DNA from: Chloroflexota bacterium
Lineage (GTDB): Bacteria; Chloroflexota; Anaerolineae; Anaerolineales; Villigracilaceae
Assembly (NCBI GenBank): GCA_016191845.1
Contig: JACPVF010000003.1
Location: 310,001 to 374,000 of the forward strand
Length of the DNA: 64,000 nt
Direction of reading: 5' to 3'
How positions within the stretch are numbered: the stretch's first letter is position 1; each line of letters opens with the position of its first letter. The position numbers and the translations under genes are program-made. The notes beneath the pieces are model-generated. The model made no database searches and had not been told where the DNA came from. It saw only the letters and a list, made by a program, of their open reading frames with translations. Positions 52,554 through 61,750 of this stretch are shown piece after piece.

Positions 52554-52605
52554 ACTTTTCGCGTCAGGTCTCATCCAATCCTAAGTTCCCCAATTTGAAT
52601 CGGGA

Positions 52606-52611
52606 TATAAT
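52606..52611 (+). promoter_or_regulatory. Candidate -10 box for the site-2 protease operon
   Basis: A perfect TATAAT 41 nt before the ATG at 52653. No clear -35 is present at 16-18 nt. Confidence 0.45.
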
Positions 52612-52652
52612 TCATCCACTGCGCACGTCGCGCAGGAAAGGATTATTGTTTG

Positions 52653-54074
52653 ATGGACCTGGCAACAAAACTGTTGGTGTTCTTCCTGGCATTGGGTGGG
52701 ATGATCTTCCTGCACGAGCTCGGACATTACCTCGCCTCGCGTTGGGCAAAAATCGATGTGGAAGAGTTTGGCTTCGGCCTGCCGCCGCGCGCACTTGCGT
52801 TGTGGCGCGCCAAAGGCTACCTGCTCTTCAACCGCCAGCGAGTGGAAATTCCCAAGAACTTCGAGCGCAACTTCGACTGGTTCGGCGTGGAGCGGCGTCC
52901 CGCCGTCGCCACCGTGGATCAGGACGGAGACAAGTACATCCTGCGCACGATGAGCATCACCTTCGAAGAGAAAGTCGTGCCGCCGCAGCCAAAGGCAAAT
53001 CAAGCCGAACTGACGGTGGGTGCCAATGGGCAGGTGGTTTCTGACGCGCCCGAACCGGTCGTGAAGACCCAGACCCTTTCCCTCGGCACGGAGCGCGGCT
53101 CCATCGAGTGGACGGGCCAGATCGACGAAGTGCATCCTGGCACTCTGCTCAGCTTGAACTGGCTGCCCCTGGGCGGATTCGTACGCCCCAAGGGCGAGAC
53201 CGACCCGTCCGTCCCCGGTGGATTGGGCGCCGCCAGCCCGTGGAAGCGCATCATGGTCTACGTGGCGGGCCCGGTCATGAACCTGCTGACGGCCATCATC
53301 GTCTACAGCCTCATCACGGGGCTGCAAGGGGTGCCGGTCAAAGGCCCTGTGCGTCTCGAGGAAATCTCGCCCGCCTCTCCCGCCCTCGAAGCGGGACTCC
53401 AACCGAACGACGTCATCCTCTCGATCAACGGGCAGACCGTCAGTCAGAGCAGCGACGTCTCGAACATCATCTACAACAACCTCGATAAGCCGCTCACCCT
53501 GGTGGTGGACCGTGGCGGCCAGCAGGTGACCATCACCGCCACGCCGCTCTCCAGCCGTGTGGAAGGGGGGCAGGGTCCGCTGGGTATTTTGATGGCGGCC
53601 CCCGCCACTCGCTCCGCCACTCTGGGAGAGATCGTCTCCAACGGGGTGGTCATCACCGGCATCCAGGCGGCTTCAATCGTCTACCTGCCCATCGCGTTGA
53701 TTCAAGGCGCGATCAGCCCCGACCAGGCGCAGCTCGTCGGCCTGGTGGGCATCTTCGACATCGTCAGCAGCGCCGTGGATAACGACGTGGCCTCGCGCCA
53801 GGAACCCGTGCAAACAAGCGCTCCCGCGCCGCGTCCCAGCTACGAAACCCTGCTGATCATCGCCTCGCTGAGCGTCTCGCTGGGCATCATCAACCTGTTC
53901 CCCATCCCCGCCCTCGACGGCGGGCGCATCCTCTTCACCCTGCCCGAACTGATCTTCCGCCGCCGCATCCCCGCCGACAAGGAAAACATCGTCAACGGCG
54001 TGGCCATGCTTCTGCTGATCGCCCTGATGCTCTTCATCAACGGCAGGGAACTCCTCGCCAAACTCATTCCCTAA
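52653..54074 (+). CDS. Site-2 metalloprotease (RseP/RasP family) with PDZ domain
   Basis: 473 residues. The catalytic zinc motif HELGH is at residues 21-25 in the first helix (FLALGGMIFLHELGHYL). An insert of about 130 residues with the outer/cytosolic domain separates it from a second helix (WKRIMVYVAGPVMNLLTAI). The PDZ domain has EISPASPALEAGLQPNDVILSING. The third zinc ligand is in NLFPIPALDGGRILF. RseP-type proteases cut anti-sigma factors and signal peptides inside the membrane. The HEAT-repeat gene follows one nt after the stop. Confidence 0.93.
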   Translation: MDLATKLLVFFLALGGMIFLHELGHYLASRWAKIDVEEFGFGLPPRALALWRAKGYLLFNRQRVEIPKNFERNFDWFGVERRPAVATVDQDGDKYILRTMSITFEEKVVPPQPKANQAELTVGANGQVVSDAPEPVVKTQTLSLGTERGSIEWTGQIDEVHPGTLLSLNWLPLGGFVRPKGETDPSVPGGLGAASPWKRIMVYVAGPVMNLLTAIIVYSLITGLQGVPVKGPVRLEEISPASPALEAGLQPNDVILSINGQTVSQSSDVSNIIYNNLDKPLTLVVDRGGQQVTITATPLSSRVEGGQGPLGILMAAPATRSATLGEIVSNGVVITGIQAASIVYLPIALIQGAISPDQAQLVGLVGIFDIVSSAVDNDVASRQEPVQTSAPAPRPSYETLLIIASLSVSLGIINLFPIPALDGGRILFTLPELIFRRRIPADKENIVNGVAMLLLIALMLFINGRELLAKLIP

Positions 54075-54075
54075 C

Positions 54076-55032
54076 ATGACCGACTCCCGCGTCCCTTTCC
54101 AAACCGTGGTCGAAGCCCTGCTGGATGGCAAGGACTTTCCGCGCCGCTACGTTCAGTACTTCTCGGATATCGACCCCGCCTCGTTGTCGCTGTTGATGCA
54201 GGCCTGGCCGCAGGTCAAGCCGAGCCGCAAGCGCTCCCTGCTCAAGCAGATGGAAGCCAACCTCGAAGAGGACACCCTGGTGTCCTACGACGACCTGGCC
54301 CGCGCCCTGCTGACCGACCCCGATTCCTCCATCCGTTCGGCGGCCATCCGCCTGCTGGCCGAAAGCGAGGACCCGAAGCTGGTCCCGTCTCTCGTGAAGA
54401 TCCTCGAAGCTGACGAGGACTCCGCCACCCGCGCCGAGGCCGCCACGGCCCTGGGTCAGTTCGTCATGCTCGGCGAGCTGGAAGAGATTCCCGAGAAGGT
54501 GCACCGCCAGGTCGAAGACGCCTTGCTCCACGCCGCCAGCGCGGAAGATCGCGAGATCGCCCGCCGCGCCATTGAAGGGCTGGGATTCTCGTCGCGGCCC
54601 GAAGTGCCGCCGTTGATCGAGTCCGCCTTCCGCCGCGCCGACCATGGCTGGCGCGCCAGCGCTCTGTTCGCGATGGGGCGCTCCAACGATGACCGCTGGC
54701 AGGAGCATGTCCTCAGCATGCTCGTCAGCGAGGATTCACACGAGCGGCTGGCAGCCGTCCAGGCCGCAGGTGAGTTGGGGCTGGCTGCGGCCCGCTCGAT
54801 GCTCATCCGCCTGCTGGAGGATGAAGAGGACGACACGATCACGAGCGCGGCCATCTGGTCGCTTTCGGAGATCGGCGGCGAGGATGCCCGTACTTATCTC
54901 GAAAGCCTGCTCGACATGACCGATGACGAAGAACAGGTCGAGTTCCTCGAAGAGGCGCTCGAAAACCTGGAGTTCACCGAGGATCTCGAGCGCTTCGATT
55001 TGATGGCGTTCGACCCGGAAGACGAAGAATAG
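54076..55032 (+). CDS. HEAT-repeat protein
   Basis: 318 residues, acidic, wholly helical. Repeats of about 31 residues are visible: DPDSSIRSAAIRLLAESEDP, DSATRAEAATALGQFVM, DREIARRAIEGLGF, HGWRASALFAMGRS, SHERLAAVQAAGELG and DDTITSAAIWSLSEIG. Such chains bind partners. The start (ATG at 54076) follows the protease stop by one nt, so the two are probably translationally coupled, and the HEAT protein may act with the protease. Confidence 0.88.
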   Translation: MTDSRVPFQTVVEALLDGKDFPRRYVQYFSDIDPASLSLLMQAWPQVKPSRKRSLLKQMEANLEEDTLVSYDDLARALLTDPDSSIRSAAIRLLAESEDPKLVPSLVKILEADEDSATRAEAATALGQFVMLGELEEIPEKVHRQVEDALLHAASAEDREIARRAIEGLGFSSRPEVPPLIESAFRRADHGWRASALFAMGRSNDDRWQEHVLSMLVSEDSHERLAAVQAAGELGLAAARSMLIRLLEDEEDDTITSAAIWSLSEIGGEDARTYLESLLDMTDDEEQVEFLEEALENLEFTEDLERFDLMAFDPEDEE

Positions 55033-55041
55033 TGAAAACCG

Positions 55042-55069
55042 ACAGTCACTGTAAAGTGACTGTTTTGTT
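55042..55069 (+). terminator. Terminator after the HEAT-repeat gene
   Basis: ACAGTCACT/AGTGACTGT around GTAA, then TTTGTT. Confidence 0.82.
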
Positions 55070-55081
55070 AAGGATGCTTCG

Positions 55082-56314
55082 ATGCGCGCCATGAAACCCC
55101 TTTTCCATGCAGGCTGGATCGTCGTTGTGATGGCCGCTCTTCTCCTGGGTCTGCCGAGTCAGGCCGAGGCGCAGGGTGGATTTGACGTCAGCGGTGTGCA
55201 GGTATCGTATCGCTTCGGGGAGCAGATCACCTTCCAGGCACGCATCCAATCTCCCATCGCCATCTCACAGGCCTCGATCCTCTTCCGCGAGACGAATGAG
55301 TCGGTCACGCGCGTCGAGCCGTTAACCCTGGCACTCGATGGCAGCATTAACTTCCAATACAATGCCTCGCAAAACCTGTTGCCGCCCTTCTCCACCGTGG
55401 TGTTCTGGTTCCAGGTCACCTTTGCAGACGGGACCACGGCCACCAGCCCTGTGTACGATTTCCGCTATGACGACAACCGCTTCCCCTGGCGGCAGACCTC
55501 TCAGGGGCCGATCACCGTCCACTGGTATCAGGGCGACGACGCTTTTGGCCAGGCCGCACTTGATTCGGCCAACGCCAGCCTCGGGACCTTGAGCCAACTC
55601 TTCCCCGTGGACATGTCGTCTCCGCTGAATGTGTACATCTACGCCAATACAGATGACTTGCAAGGCACACTCTACCTCGGCGGCAAGGAATGGGTCGGCG
55701 GACACGCTGATCCCAAATTGGGCGTGGCAATGGTGGCAATCGCGCCAGGCTCCTCGCAAGGCATCGAAATGGATACCAAGGTCCCTCACGAGTTGACACA
55801 CGTGATGCTCTATCGTTCCCTGGGTGAAGGCTACAACCGTCTTCCCACCTGGTTGAACGAAGGCCTGGCATCGGTCGCAGAGCGCTATCCCGATCCCGAT
55901 TACAAGACCGCCTTGCAAACAGCCAGCACGAACAACTCGCTGCTGCCCATGAGCGATCTGTGCGCCCCCTTCCCGCCCGATGCGGGCCGCGCCTACCTGG
56001 CCTACGCCGAGGCCGATTCGTTTGTGCGCTACCTGCGCGAGACCTACAGCACCACGGGGCTCTCCGCTCTGGTCAAGGCCTACGCCGACGGCCTGGACTG
56101 CGAGTTGGGTGCAACGCGTGCCCTGGGCATGCCGCTCACCCAGCTCGATACGCGTTGGCGCGAGTCGAAGCTTGGGCAGAACGTGTTCATGGTAGCGTTT
56201 CGTAACATGGCGCCTTACCTGCTGATGCTGGGCATGGCATTGGCCATCCCGCTGTGGGGCCTGGTCAACATGTTCCGTGAAAGGAAACAGGATGAGCAAC
56301 TCCAGGCCGAGTGA
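55082..56314 (+). CDS. Secreted MA-family (gluzincin) peptidase, membrane-anchored
   Basis: 410 residues with a cleavable signal (about 1-30, ending SQAEAQ) or uncleaved anchor. A beta-domain leads to the peptidase: VPHELTHVMLYRSLGEG has the zinc HExxH at residues 236-240, and WLNEGLASVAERYPDPDY has the third-ligand Glu. This is the peptidase-MA type. A C-terminal helix (about 380-400, LLMLGMALAIPLWGLVNMF) anchors it, with a charged inner tail. The acylphosphatase start overlaps its end. Confidence 0.87.
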   Translation: MRAMKPLFHAGWIVVVMAALLLGLPSQAEAQGGFDVSGVQVSYRFGEQITFQARIQSPIAISQASILFRETNESVTRVEPLTLALDGSINFQYNASQNLLPPFSTVVFWFQVTFADGTTATSPVYDFRYDDNRFPWRQTSQGPITVHWYQGDDAFGQAALDSANASLGTLSQLFPVDMSSPLNVYIYANTDDLQGTLYLGGKEWVGGHADPKLGVAMVAIAPGSSQGIEMDTKVPHELTHVMLYRSLGEGYNRLPTWLNEGLASVAERYPDPDYKTALQTASTNNSLLPMSDLCAPFPPDAGRAYLAYAEADSFVRYLRETYSTTGLSALVKAYADGLDCELGATRALGMPLTQLDTRWRESKLGQNVFMVAFRNMAPYLLMLGMALAIPLWGLVNMFRERKQDEQLQAE

Positions 56315-56597
56315 CATTGTCCGTGCGCACGTGTGGGTGCAGGGACGTGTGCAGGGCGTGGGTTTCCGCGCGCACGTGGAATATTTCGCTCGTCAGATCG
56401 GCGGGCTGACGGGTTGGGTGCGCAACGTAGGTTATGACACGGTCGAGGCGGTGATCGAAGGAGAGCGTGAAAAGGTCGAGCGGCTGATCGAGGGGATTCA
56501 GATCGGTCCGAGCGCTTCGCGGGTGGATTCATCCCGCGTGGAGTGGGAGACCGTCACGGGAGAGTTCAAGACCTTCGGCGTGAACCGCAGTATGTGA
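56292..56597 (+). CDS. Acylphosphatase
   Basis: 101 residues, start at 56292 overlapping the end of the peptidase by 23 nt with GGAAACAGG upstream. The signature VQGRVQGVGFRAHVEYFARQ has the catalytic Arg, and LTGWVRNVGYDTVEAVIEGE the catalytic Asn. The family cleaves carboxyl-phosphate bonds such as 1,3-bisphosphoglycerate and acetyl phosphate; its role in bacteria is loosely known. Confidence 0.95.
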   Translation: MSNSRPSDIVRAHVWVQGRVQGVGFRAHVEYFARQIGGLTGWVRNVGYDTVEAVIEGEREKVERLIEGIQIGPSASRVDSSRVEWETVTGEFKTFGVNRSM

Positions 56598-56613
56598 CAA
56601 TCCCTTTCAAGGT

Positions 56614-56640
56614 TTGGGCGGCAGTTGAACTGCCGCCCAA
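56614..56640. terminator. Perfect palindromic hairpin after the acylphosphatase gene
   Basis: TTGGGCGGCAGTT and AACTGCCGCCCAA around G. It is followed by TTGGTTT, a weak T-run. It also lies on the side of the convergent lipoprotein gene ending at 56709. Confidence 0.7.
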
Positions 56641-56708
56641 TTGGTTTAATCACAAAAAGTTCCGAGTAATCGGAGCAGTCAAAGTATTAGGATAAGACCA
56701 AATTACTT

Positions 56709-57827
56709 TTATTCAGCGAGGTTGATTACATTTATGACCAAACAGGAAGAAACATCCCAAACAGAAATCTCTCTAGGTGATTTGTAGTTATAGGTTATAA
56801 AGACTTCGTTATTTGCGCTGAACTGTCCATCAAAAGATAGGGACAACAAATCAGAAAAATAGCATTTAACAGCCCCATCCTCCCAAAGTCCCCATTCAAC
56901 TGGAGAATATGAATTTCCACGAACCAAAAATCGTTTTTCGTCGTTGAGCAGCTTAACCTTGTAAGGAATGGTCATGATGAGGGTACCTGATTCCGCGTCA
57001 ATCAATGTAGTGGATAATGCATCACCCTGAGAGTCCCGTATTGCATGAACCTTCCCGTTCGACGAGATATCATAAAGAACACCATTTTGATATTCCTGGA
57101 CATCAGATGGATCATCCAAGTTGACCAGGGTGCTCAACTCAGGTCCCATATCCACCTGGGTAGAGAGAAAAAAATTGTTATTGTCTGTAAAGCGAAAACT
57201 CTCTCGCGGGGAAGTGGTCACGCAATCGTTTTTCTCATAAATCTTTGTAGCATGCAGATATGTCCTATCTTGCTCTATCGTGTGCAATGCAAAGTTGACA
57301 TCAACTCCATTGTGGCTACAGTGCAATGAAAACGACTGTCGCAGGTATACACTACGAATATAGATGAATTTACCATCTGGGCTAAATTGCAGTTGATCTA
57401 CGTTATAGGCATTCGGAATGTCCCAAATGCTGCCAACCGTTTCACCTGTCTTTAGATTTAATATATTTACAGACGTATCAGGCAATAACCCGGATACTGC
57501 TATCATTTCCTTGTTCGGGCTGATTGCAATCGCTCCCGGCTTCCCAAACATGGACTCGGTATAGTCAACATGCTCAAATTGTTGTACAACGGTTTTTTCA
57601 AGCGTGGTTGTGTCATAAAGATAAACACCCGCACTTGCATATACAGCCAGCAAGCCACCATCACTCGATAACGCAATATCAAAGACAACATTCTCTGCTG
57701 TTTTTTCGGTCGTTAAAGTAGGCAATATAGGGGCAATTGTTGACGTAGGAACATGTGTCCTCAAAGGCGAACAGGAGGCAAGGACGATTGAAACCAACAA
57801 AACCTGAATAAGCGATTTTGTTTTCAC
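56709..57827 (-). CDS. AT-rich WD40/YncE-like beta-propeller lipoprotein
   Basis: About 372 residues. No ATG is available: the frame opens with TTG at 57854 and GTG at 57827. The latter gives MKTKSLIQVLLVSIVLASC, a compact lipobox signal, and is preferred. Blades are visible as DIALSSDGGLLAVYASAGVYLYD, split as DIALSSDGGLLAVYA plus SAGVYLYD, then AIAISPNKEMIAVSG and LQFSPDGKFIYIRS. Family members are structural or sensing proteins. Base composition is AT-rich as in the lipoprotein at 7.2-8.1 kb. It starts inside the 3' flank of radC. Confidence 0.7.
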   Translation of the reverse strand: MKTKSLIQVLLVSIVLASCSPLRTHVPTSTIAPILPTLTTEKTAENVVFDIALSSDGGLLAVYASAGVYLYDTTTLEKTVVQQFEHVDYTESMFGKPGAIAISPNKEMIAVSGLLPDTSVNILNLKTGETVGSIWDIPNAYNVDQLQFSPDGKFIYIRSVYLRQSFSLHCSHNGVDVNFALHTIEQDRTYLHATKIYEKNDCVTTSPRESFRFTDNNNFFLSTQVDMGPELSTLVNLDDPSDVQEYQNGVLYDISSNGKVHAIRDSQGDALSTTLIDAESGTLIMTIPYKVKLLNDEKRFLVRGNSYSPVEWGLWEDGAVKCYFSDLLSLSFDGQFSANNEVFITYNYKSPREISVWDVSSCLVINVINLAE

Positions 57828-57860
57828 GGATTCACTGTTTAGAAACAATTCCAATTTATT

Positions 57861-58559
57861 CTATGCAAAACCCAGTCCCCGTTCTTTCAACGAGACATAA
57901 CGCCCCTGGCCGATGACCAGGTGGTCGAGTACATCTACATCCAGCAATTTGCCCGCCTGGACGAAGGCGCGCGTCACGGCCACATCGTCGGGACTGGGAG
58001 TCGGGTCGCCGCTCGGGTGGTTGTGGATCACGATCAGGGCGGGTGCGCCGCGGCGGATGGCGGCCTTGAACACCTCCCCCACCCGCACCTGCGACGAGTT
58101 GACCGACCCGCGATAGATCTCGACGATGTCGAGCACGTGGTTGCGCGTGTCCAACAGAATCACGCGCAAGTGCTCCTGCTCCAACGCGGACATCTCATAC
58201 TGTACCAGCGCAGCCGCGTCCGCAGGACTGTTGATGGTGGCGCGCTCCTCGGGTGCTTCGAGAGTCAGGCGGCGGCCCAGTTCGATGGCAGCCTTGATCT
58301 GCGCCGCCTTGGCCTCGCCGATGCCGTGCTGATTCTTCATCTCTTCGATGGGCGTGCGGTGAAGTCCCGCCAGCCCGCCAAACTTTTGCAGCAGTCGCTG
58401 TCCCACCTGAACGGCGTTCTCGCCCGGTACGCCCACGCGCAGCAGGATGGCGATCAGCTCAGCATTGCTCAAGGCCTGCGGCCCCAGCGCTGACAACCGT
58501 TCGCGCGGACGTTCGGTCTCATGCAGGTCGGTGATGCGGTAGATGGGCTTATCAGTCAT
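57861..58559 (-). CDS. radC: RadC family (UPF0758) JAB-domain protein
   Basis: 232 residues with AAGGAGG upstream. The N-terminal part has a helix-hairpin-helix ([29 protein letters not shown], shown here as [13 protein letters not shown] and [12 protein letters not shown]). The JAMM metalloprotease-like motif is in [20 protein letters not shown] with the zinc HxH and late Asp (SPDDVAV). The role of RadC is uncertain; it is linked to DNA uptake and repair in some organisms. Confidence 0.93.
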   Translation of the reverse strand: MTDKPIYRITDLHETERPRERLSALGPQALSNAELIAILLRVGVPGENAVQVGQRLLQKFGGLAGLHRTPIEEMKNQHGIGEAKAAQIKAAIELGRRLTLEAPEERATINSPADAAALVQYEMSALEQEHLRVILLDTRNHVLDIVEIYRGSVNSSQVRVGEVFKAAIRRGAPALIVIHNHPSGDPTPSPDDVAVTRAFVQAGKLLDVDVLDHLVIGQGRYVSLKERGLGFA

Positions 58560-58610
58560 GAGGTTTCCCTCCTTATGGGTATGGCGCGATTGTATCGCAG
58601 TTTAACGCAT

Positions 58611-58632
58611 GAGACGCCTGTACAGGCGTCTC
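58611..58632. repeat. 22-bp perfect palindrome between radC and the next gene
   Basis: GAGACGCCTG and CAGGCGTCTC flank TA. It is just downstream (minus strand) of the membrane-protein gene ending at 58672 and upstream of radC. No T-run, so it may be a dispersed repeat or processing hairpin. Confidence 0.65.
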
Positions 58633-58671
58633 AGCGGTTGGATGGAAGGAGAGTTCAGGCGTGGCGTGCGC

Positions 58672-59409
58672 CTAACTTCTAAGGGAATTTTTCTCGCCGC
58701 CGCCCTGGGCGTTCATACCGATGGGATGATAGGTCGGCTCGGGGCGAATGGCGGGACGCGGCAGGTTGCTGCCATAAGCGGGAGTCGGTGCGGGGGCCGG
58801 CTTGGGCGCGGGCCGCAGGTAGGACGAGACGGGCACACTGTCGTTCGCGCGGGATGGGACGCGCTGCTGCTGGTACGCGGTCCGCTGGACGGGACGGGCA
58901 TTGTCGCTGGTGAAGAGGCGTTCACCCGCCACCGAGAAGGTCCCGATGATCAGCAGGCGCACCATCCACACCATCACCGCCACCATGACGGGCACAACCT
59001 TGGTCATGGTAACCTGTCCAAGCAGGGCGCCGCCCGCCGCGTTGTGGTTCAGGATGGCGACCGAGACACCCCACCAGGTCAGCGTGGCGTTGAAGCCTGC
59101 CGCCAGGATCCACGCGCCGAAGAGATACCAGACCTCGGCGGGCTCGTCACGGCCCTGTTCGGGGGTGAAGATGCGCGCGATACCTGCAAAGTCGATGCCG
59201 CAGAAGGCGATGGCCAGCACGGTGGCCCAACGGATGCCCGCGAATTTCAGGTCACCGAGGATGTCGAGCAGGGCAAACTGGGTGGTGCTGAAGTTGAAGA
59301 TCTCGAAGGACAGCAGGGCCGCAAACAGGATGGAGCCAAAAATCGCTCCGCGCTTGATGGCGGTACCACGCAGGAACGGGATCAGGTTAATTTTTAGAGA
59401 ACGGTTCAT
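58672..59409 (-). CDS. Membrane protein with Pro-rich tail behind a palindromic operator
   Basis: 245 residues with AAGGAG upstream. Four or more hydrophobic helices cover about 20-160 (GAIFGSILFAALLSFEIF, ATVLAIAFCGIDFAGIARIF, WYLFGAWILAAGFNATLTWW, VVPVMVAVMVWMVRLLIIG). The C-terminal 85 residues are Pro/Ala/Ser-rich and basic. I recognise no family. The promoter has a 22-bp palindrome in its spacer, so expression is probably tightly repressed. Confidence 0.65.
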   Translation of the reverse strand: MNRSLKINLIPFLRGTAIKRGAIFGSILFAALLSFEIFNFSTTQFALLDILGDLKFAGIRWATVLAIAFCGIDFAGIARIFTPEQGRDEPAEVWYLFGAWILAAGFNATLTWWGVSVAILNHNAAGGALLGQVTMTKVVPVMVAVMVWMVRLLIIGTFSVAGERLFTSDNARPVQRTAYQQQRVPSRANDSVPVSSYLRPAPKPAPAPTPAYGSNLPRPAIRPEPTYHPIGMNAQGGGEKNSLRS

Positions 59410-59451
59410 GGGAAATCTCCTTTTTGGAACCTAAAGGACTGGATTGCATTT

Positions 59452-59480
59452 ATTTTAGAACACTTGTTCTAAAAAGTCAA
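59452..59480 (-). promoter_or_regulatory. Promoter with GAAC-N4-GTTC operator
   Basis: On the minus strand TTGACT (59480-59475), 17 nt, TAAAAT (59457-59452). The spacer is nearly filled by a palindrome with 10-base arms TTTTAGAACA and TGTTCTAAAA around CT (59453-59474). The core GAAC-N4-GTTC equals the LexA box pattern of Gram-positive bacteria, but a TetR-type repressor could also bind such a site. Confidence 0.7.
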
Positions 59481-59574
59481 GCGGGAATTTCCTTTACAAT
59501 GTTTTTACAATTACCACAAACTCTTCTAACCCCCGCATGGTTTCATTAGGATGAAATCTTTTGCAGGAGCACCC

Positions 59575-61692
59575 ATGAAACCCACCAAGACAGGCATTCT
59601 CCATTCCCTCGCCCTGGCCGCCGTGCTGGCCGTGGCATTCTTCTTCCGCATCTACAATATCGGCGCGGAAGGCTATGGCAACGCGTACTACGCCTCCACA
59701 GTCTTCTCGATGATGACAAGCTGGAAGAATTTCTTCTTCGCCTCCTTCGACCCCGCCAGCTTCGTCAGCGTGGATAAGCCGCCTTTTGGCTTCTGGGTAC
59801 AGGCCGCCAGCGCGGCCCTCTTTGGCTTTCAGGGCTGGGCGCTGATGCTGCCGCAGATCGTCTCGGGGGTGCTGGCCTGTCTGGTGTTGTACTGGCTGGT
59901 GCGGCGATTCTTCGGTCCCAACGCGGGCCTGCTCGCGGCCTTGATCCTGGCAGTTACCCCCATCGCCGTGGCTGCCGACCGCAACAACACCATCGACGGT
60001 CAGTTGCTGCTGGTCTTATTACTCTCCGCCGCCGCCCTGACCCTGGCCGTGGAAAAGGGCTCGCTCAAGTGGCTGGCGCTCGGTGCAGTACTGATCGGCA
60101 TCGGCTTCAACATCAAGATGCTGCAAGCCTACATGATCCTGCCCGCCTTTTACGGGCTGTACCTGTTAGCGGCACGTACCACCCTGCTCAAGCGTGTCAT
60201 TCACCTGGCAGTCGCCAGCATCATCCTGCTGGTCGTCTCGTTTGCGTGGGTCGTGGCGGTGGACTCCACACCCGCAGACCAGCGCCCGTACGTTGGGTCG
60301 AGCGAGAACAACACGGTGACGGAATTGATCGAGGGCCACAACGGCCTGCGCCGCATGGGGCAGATCGCCAGTTGGCTGGGTCTCGCCTCGGCGGATTCGG
60401 GACCCCAGGCCTCCGCCCCACAAGGGGATGATGGACAGAATCGACCCGTTGGGCAGGTTCCGCCAAATCAGGGAATCCGGCCCCAAGGCGGACTCCCGCC
60501 GCGTTTTGCAAACGGGAACAACCCCAATGGGCAGGTCGGCCCACAAAATGGACAACTCCCCCCGCGTCCGAACGACGATGACAACTTCCCCAACCAGGGA
60601 TTCGCTCCGCAAGATGGCGGCCCCAACAACCAGGCTGGGCAGGGCTCGTTCCAAAACGAGACGGGACAGGCGGGGGCTCTGCGTCTGTTCAGCCAGCAAC
60701 TCGCGGGCCAGGTGACGTGGCTGATTCCGCTGGCGCTGGGCCTGATGCTGGTGCTGTTCCTGCGCAACAAACTGACCTGGCTGCTGCATCCCGAAGCGCA
60801 GTTTGCGCTGTTCTGGGGTCTGTGGCTGATCCCGATGATCGTGTTCTTCAGTTACGCGGGCCTGTTCCACCGCTATTACCTTGAAATGCTCGCCCCTGCC
60901 GTGGCCGCGTTGACGGCGGGCGGGCTGACGGCGCTGGCACGCGACTTCGCCGCCAAGCGCTGGCTCGGCTGGCTGTTGCCGCTGGGCATCGTGGCAAGCG
61001 CCATCTTCGAGGCGGTTGTCATGGCGAAGTACTGGCCTGAGTTCACGGGCTGGGCCGTGGCGCTGACCCTGTCCCTCGGCGGACTGGCAGGTGTGGGCCT
61101 GTTGATCGTCCGCGCGGCGCCTGTCCTGCCGCACCAAGCCGCGCGCGTCCTGGTGTTGGTCGGGCTGACCGCCCTGCTGATTGCGCCCGTACTGTGGTCC
61201 ACCACCCCGCTGACGGGCGGGGACGCGGCCCTACCGTACGCGGGCCCCGAATTGCTCCAGCGCAATAACGCGCAGCGCCCCGATGACGGCGCCGTCCGCG
61301 CACGCTCCAACACGGGCAATCCCGCGTTGATCGAATTTCTGGAAGCCAATTACGACGGCGAGACCTTCCTCGTGGCGGGCATGAACGCCAACGCGGTCGC
61401 GCCCATCATCCTCAGCACGGGCAAGGCGGCCATGGCCATCGGCGGATTTTCTGGCTCCGATCCCATCCTCAGCGCAGACGAGTTCGCGCAGTACGTGATC
61501 GAAGGCAAAGTCCGCTTCGTGCTGAGCGGTGGCCAGGGCGGCCGTCCTAATGGCGGCGGAAATGACGTGATGACCTGGGTGCAGAATTCCTGTTCCCCCG
61601 TGACGGAATTGAATCTCAATAATGGCAATCCGCAGATACAGCAAGGTCCAGACAATAACGGCGGGACCGTGCTGTACGATTGCAAGAAATAG
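59575..61692 (+). CDS. GT-C membrane glycosyltransferase (ArnT/YkcB-like)
   Basis: 705 residues from the ATG at 59575 (AGGAG 6 nt upstream). About 12 hydrophobic helices. The first outer loop has YGNAYYASTVFSMMTSWKNF, then ASFVSVDKPPFGFWVQA, the DKPP motif of PMT_2/ArnT-like enzymes. A Gly/Asn/Gln/Pro-rich insert (residues about 272-365) interrupts the membrane part, and the C-terminal domain (after about 560) is soluble and outside. Proteins of this type use lipid-linked sugars. Acceptor unknown. The insert resembles a spacer rather than a domain. Confidence 0.88.
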   Translation: MKPTKTGILHSLALAAVLAVAFFFRIYNIGAEGYGNAYYASTVFSMMTSWKNFFFASFDPASFVSVDKPPFGFWVQAASAALFGFQGWALMLPQIVSGVLACLVLYWLVRRFFGPNAGLLAALILAVTPIAVAADRNNTIDGQLLLVLLLSAAALTLAVEKGSLKWLALGAVLIGIGFNIKMLQAYMILPAFYGLYLLAARTTLLKRVIHLAVASIILLVVSFAWVVAVDSTPADQRPYVGSSENNTVTELIEGHNGLRRMGQIASWLGLASADSGPQASAPQGDDGQNRPVGQVPPNQGIRPQGGLPPRFANGNNPNGQVGPQNGQLPPRPNDDDNFPNQGFAPQDGGPNNQAGQGSFQNETGQAGALRLFSQQLAGQVTWLIPLALGLMLVLFLRNKLTWLLHPEAQFALFWGLWLIPMIVFFSYAGLFHRYYLEMLAPAVAALTAGGLTALARDFAAKRWLGWLLPLGIVASAIFEAVVMAKYWPEFTGWAVALTLSLGGLAGVGLLIVRAAPVLPHQAARVLVLVGLTALLIAPVLWSTTPLTGGDAALPYAGPELLQRNNAQRPDDGAVRARSNTGNPALIEFLEANYDGETFLVAGMNANAVAPIILSTGKAAMAIGGFSGSDPILSADEFAQYVIEGKVRFVLSGGQGGRPNGGGNDVMTWVQNSCSPVTELNLNNGNPQIQQGPDNNGGTVLYDCKK

Positions 61693-61738
61693 CCCAAGTG
61701 GCGGATGGCCGAACTGTCTGGATGGTTGTCGTGTCCTG

Positions 61739-61750
61739 TATAATCAGGGC
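61739..61750 (+). promoter_or_regulatory. TATAAT -10 box placed for a leaderless short ORF before hutI
   Basis: TATAAT at 61739-61744 and ATG at 61751, a six-nt gap as at coaX and at 28756. Transcription would also cover hutI. Confidence 0.55.
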
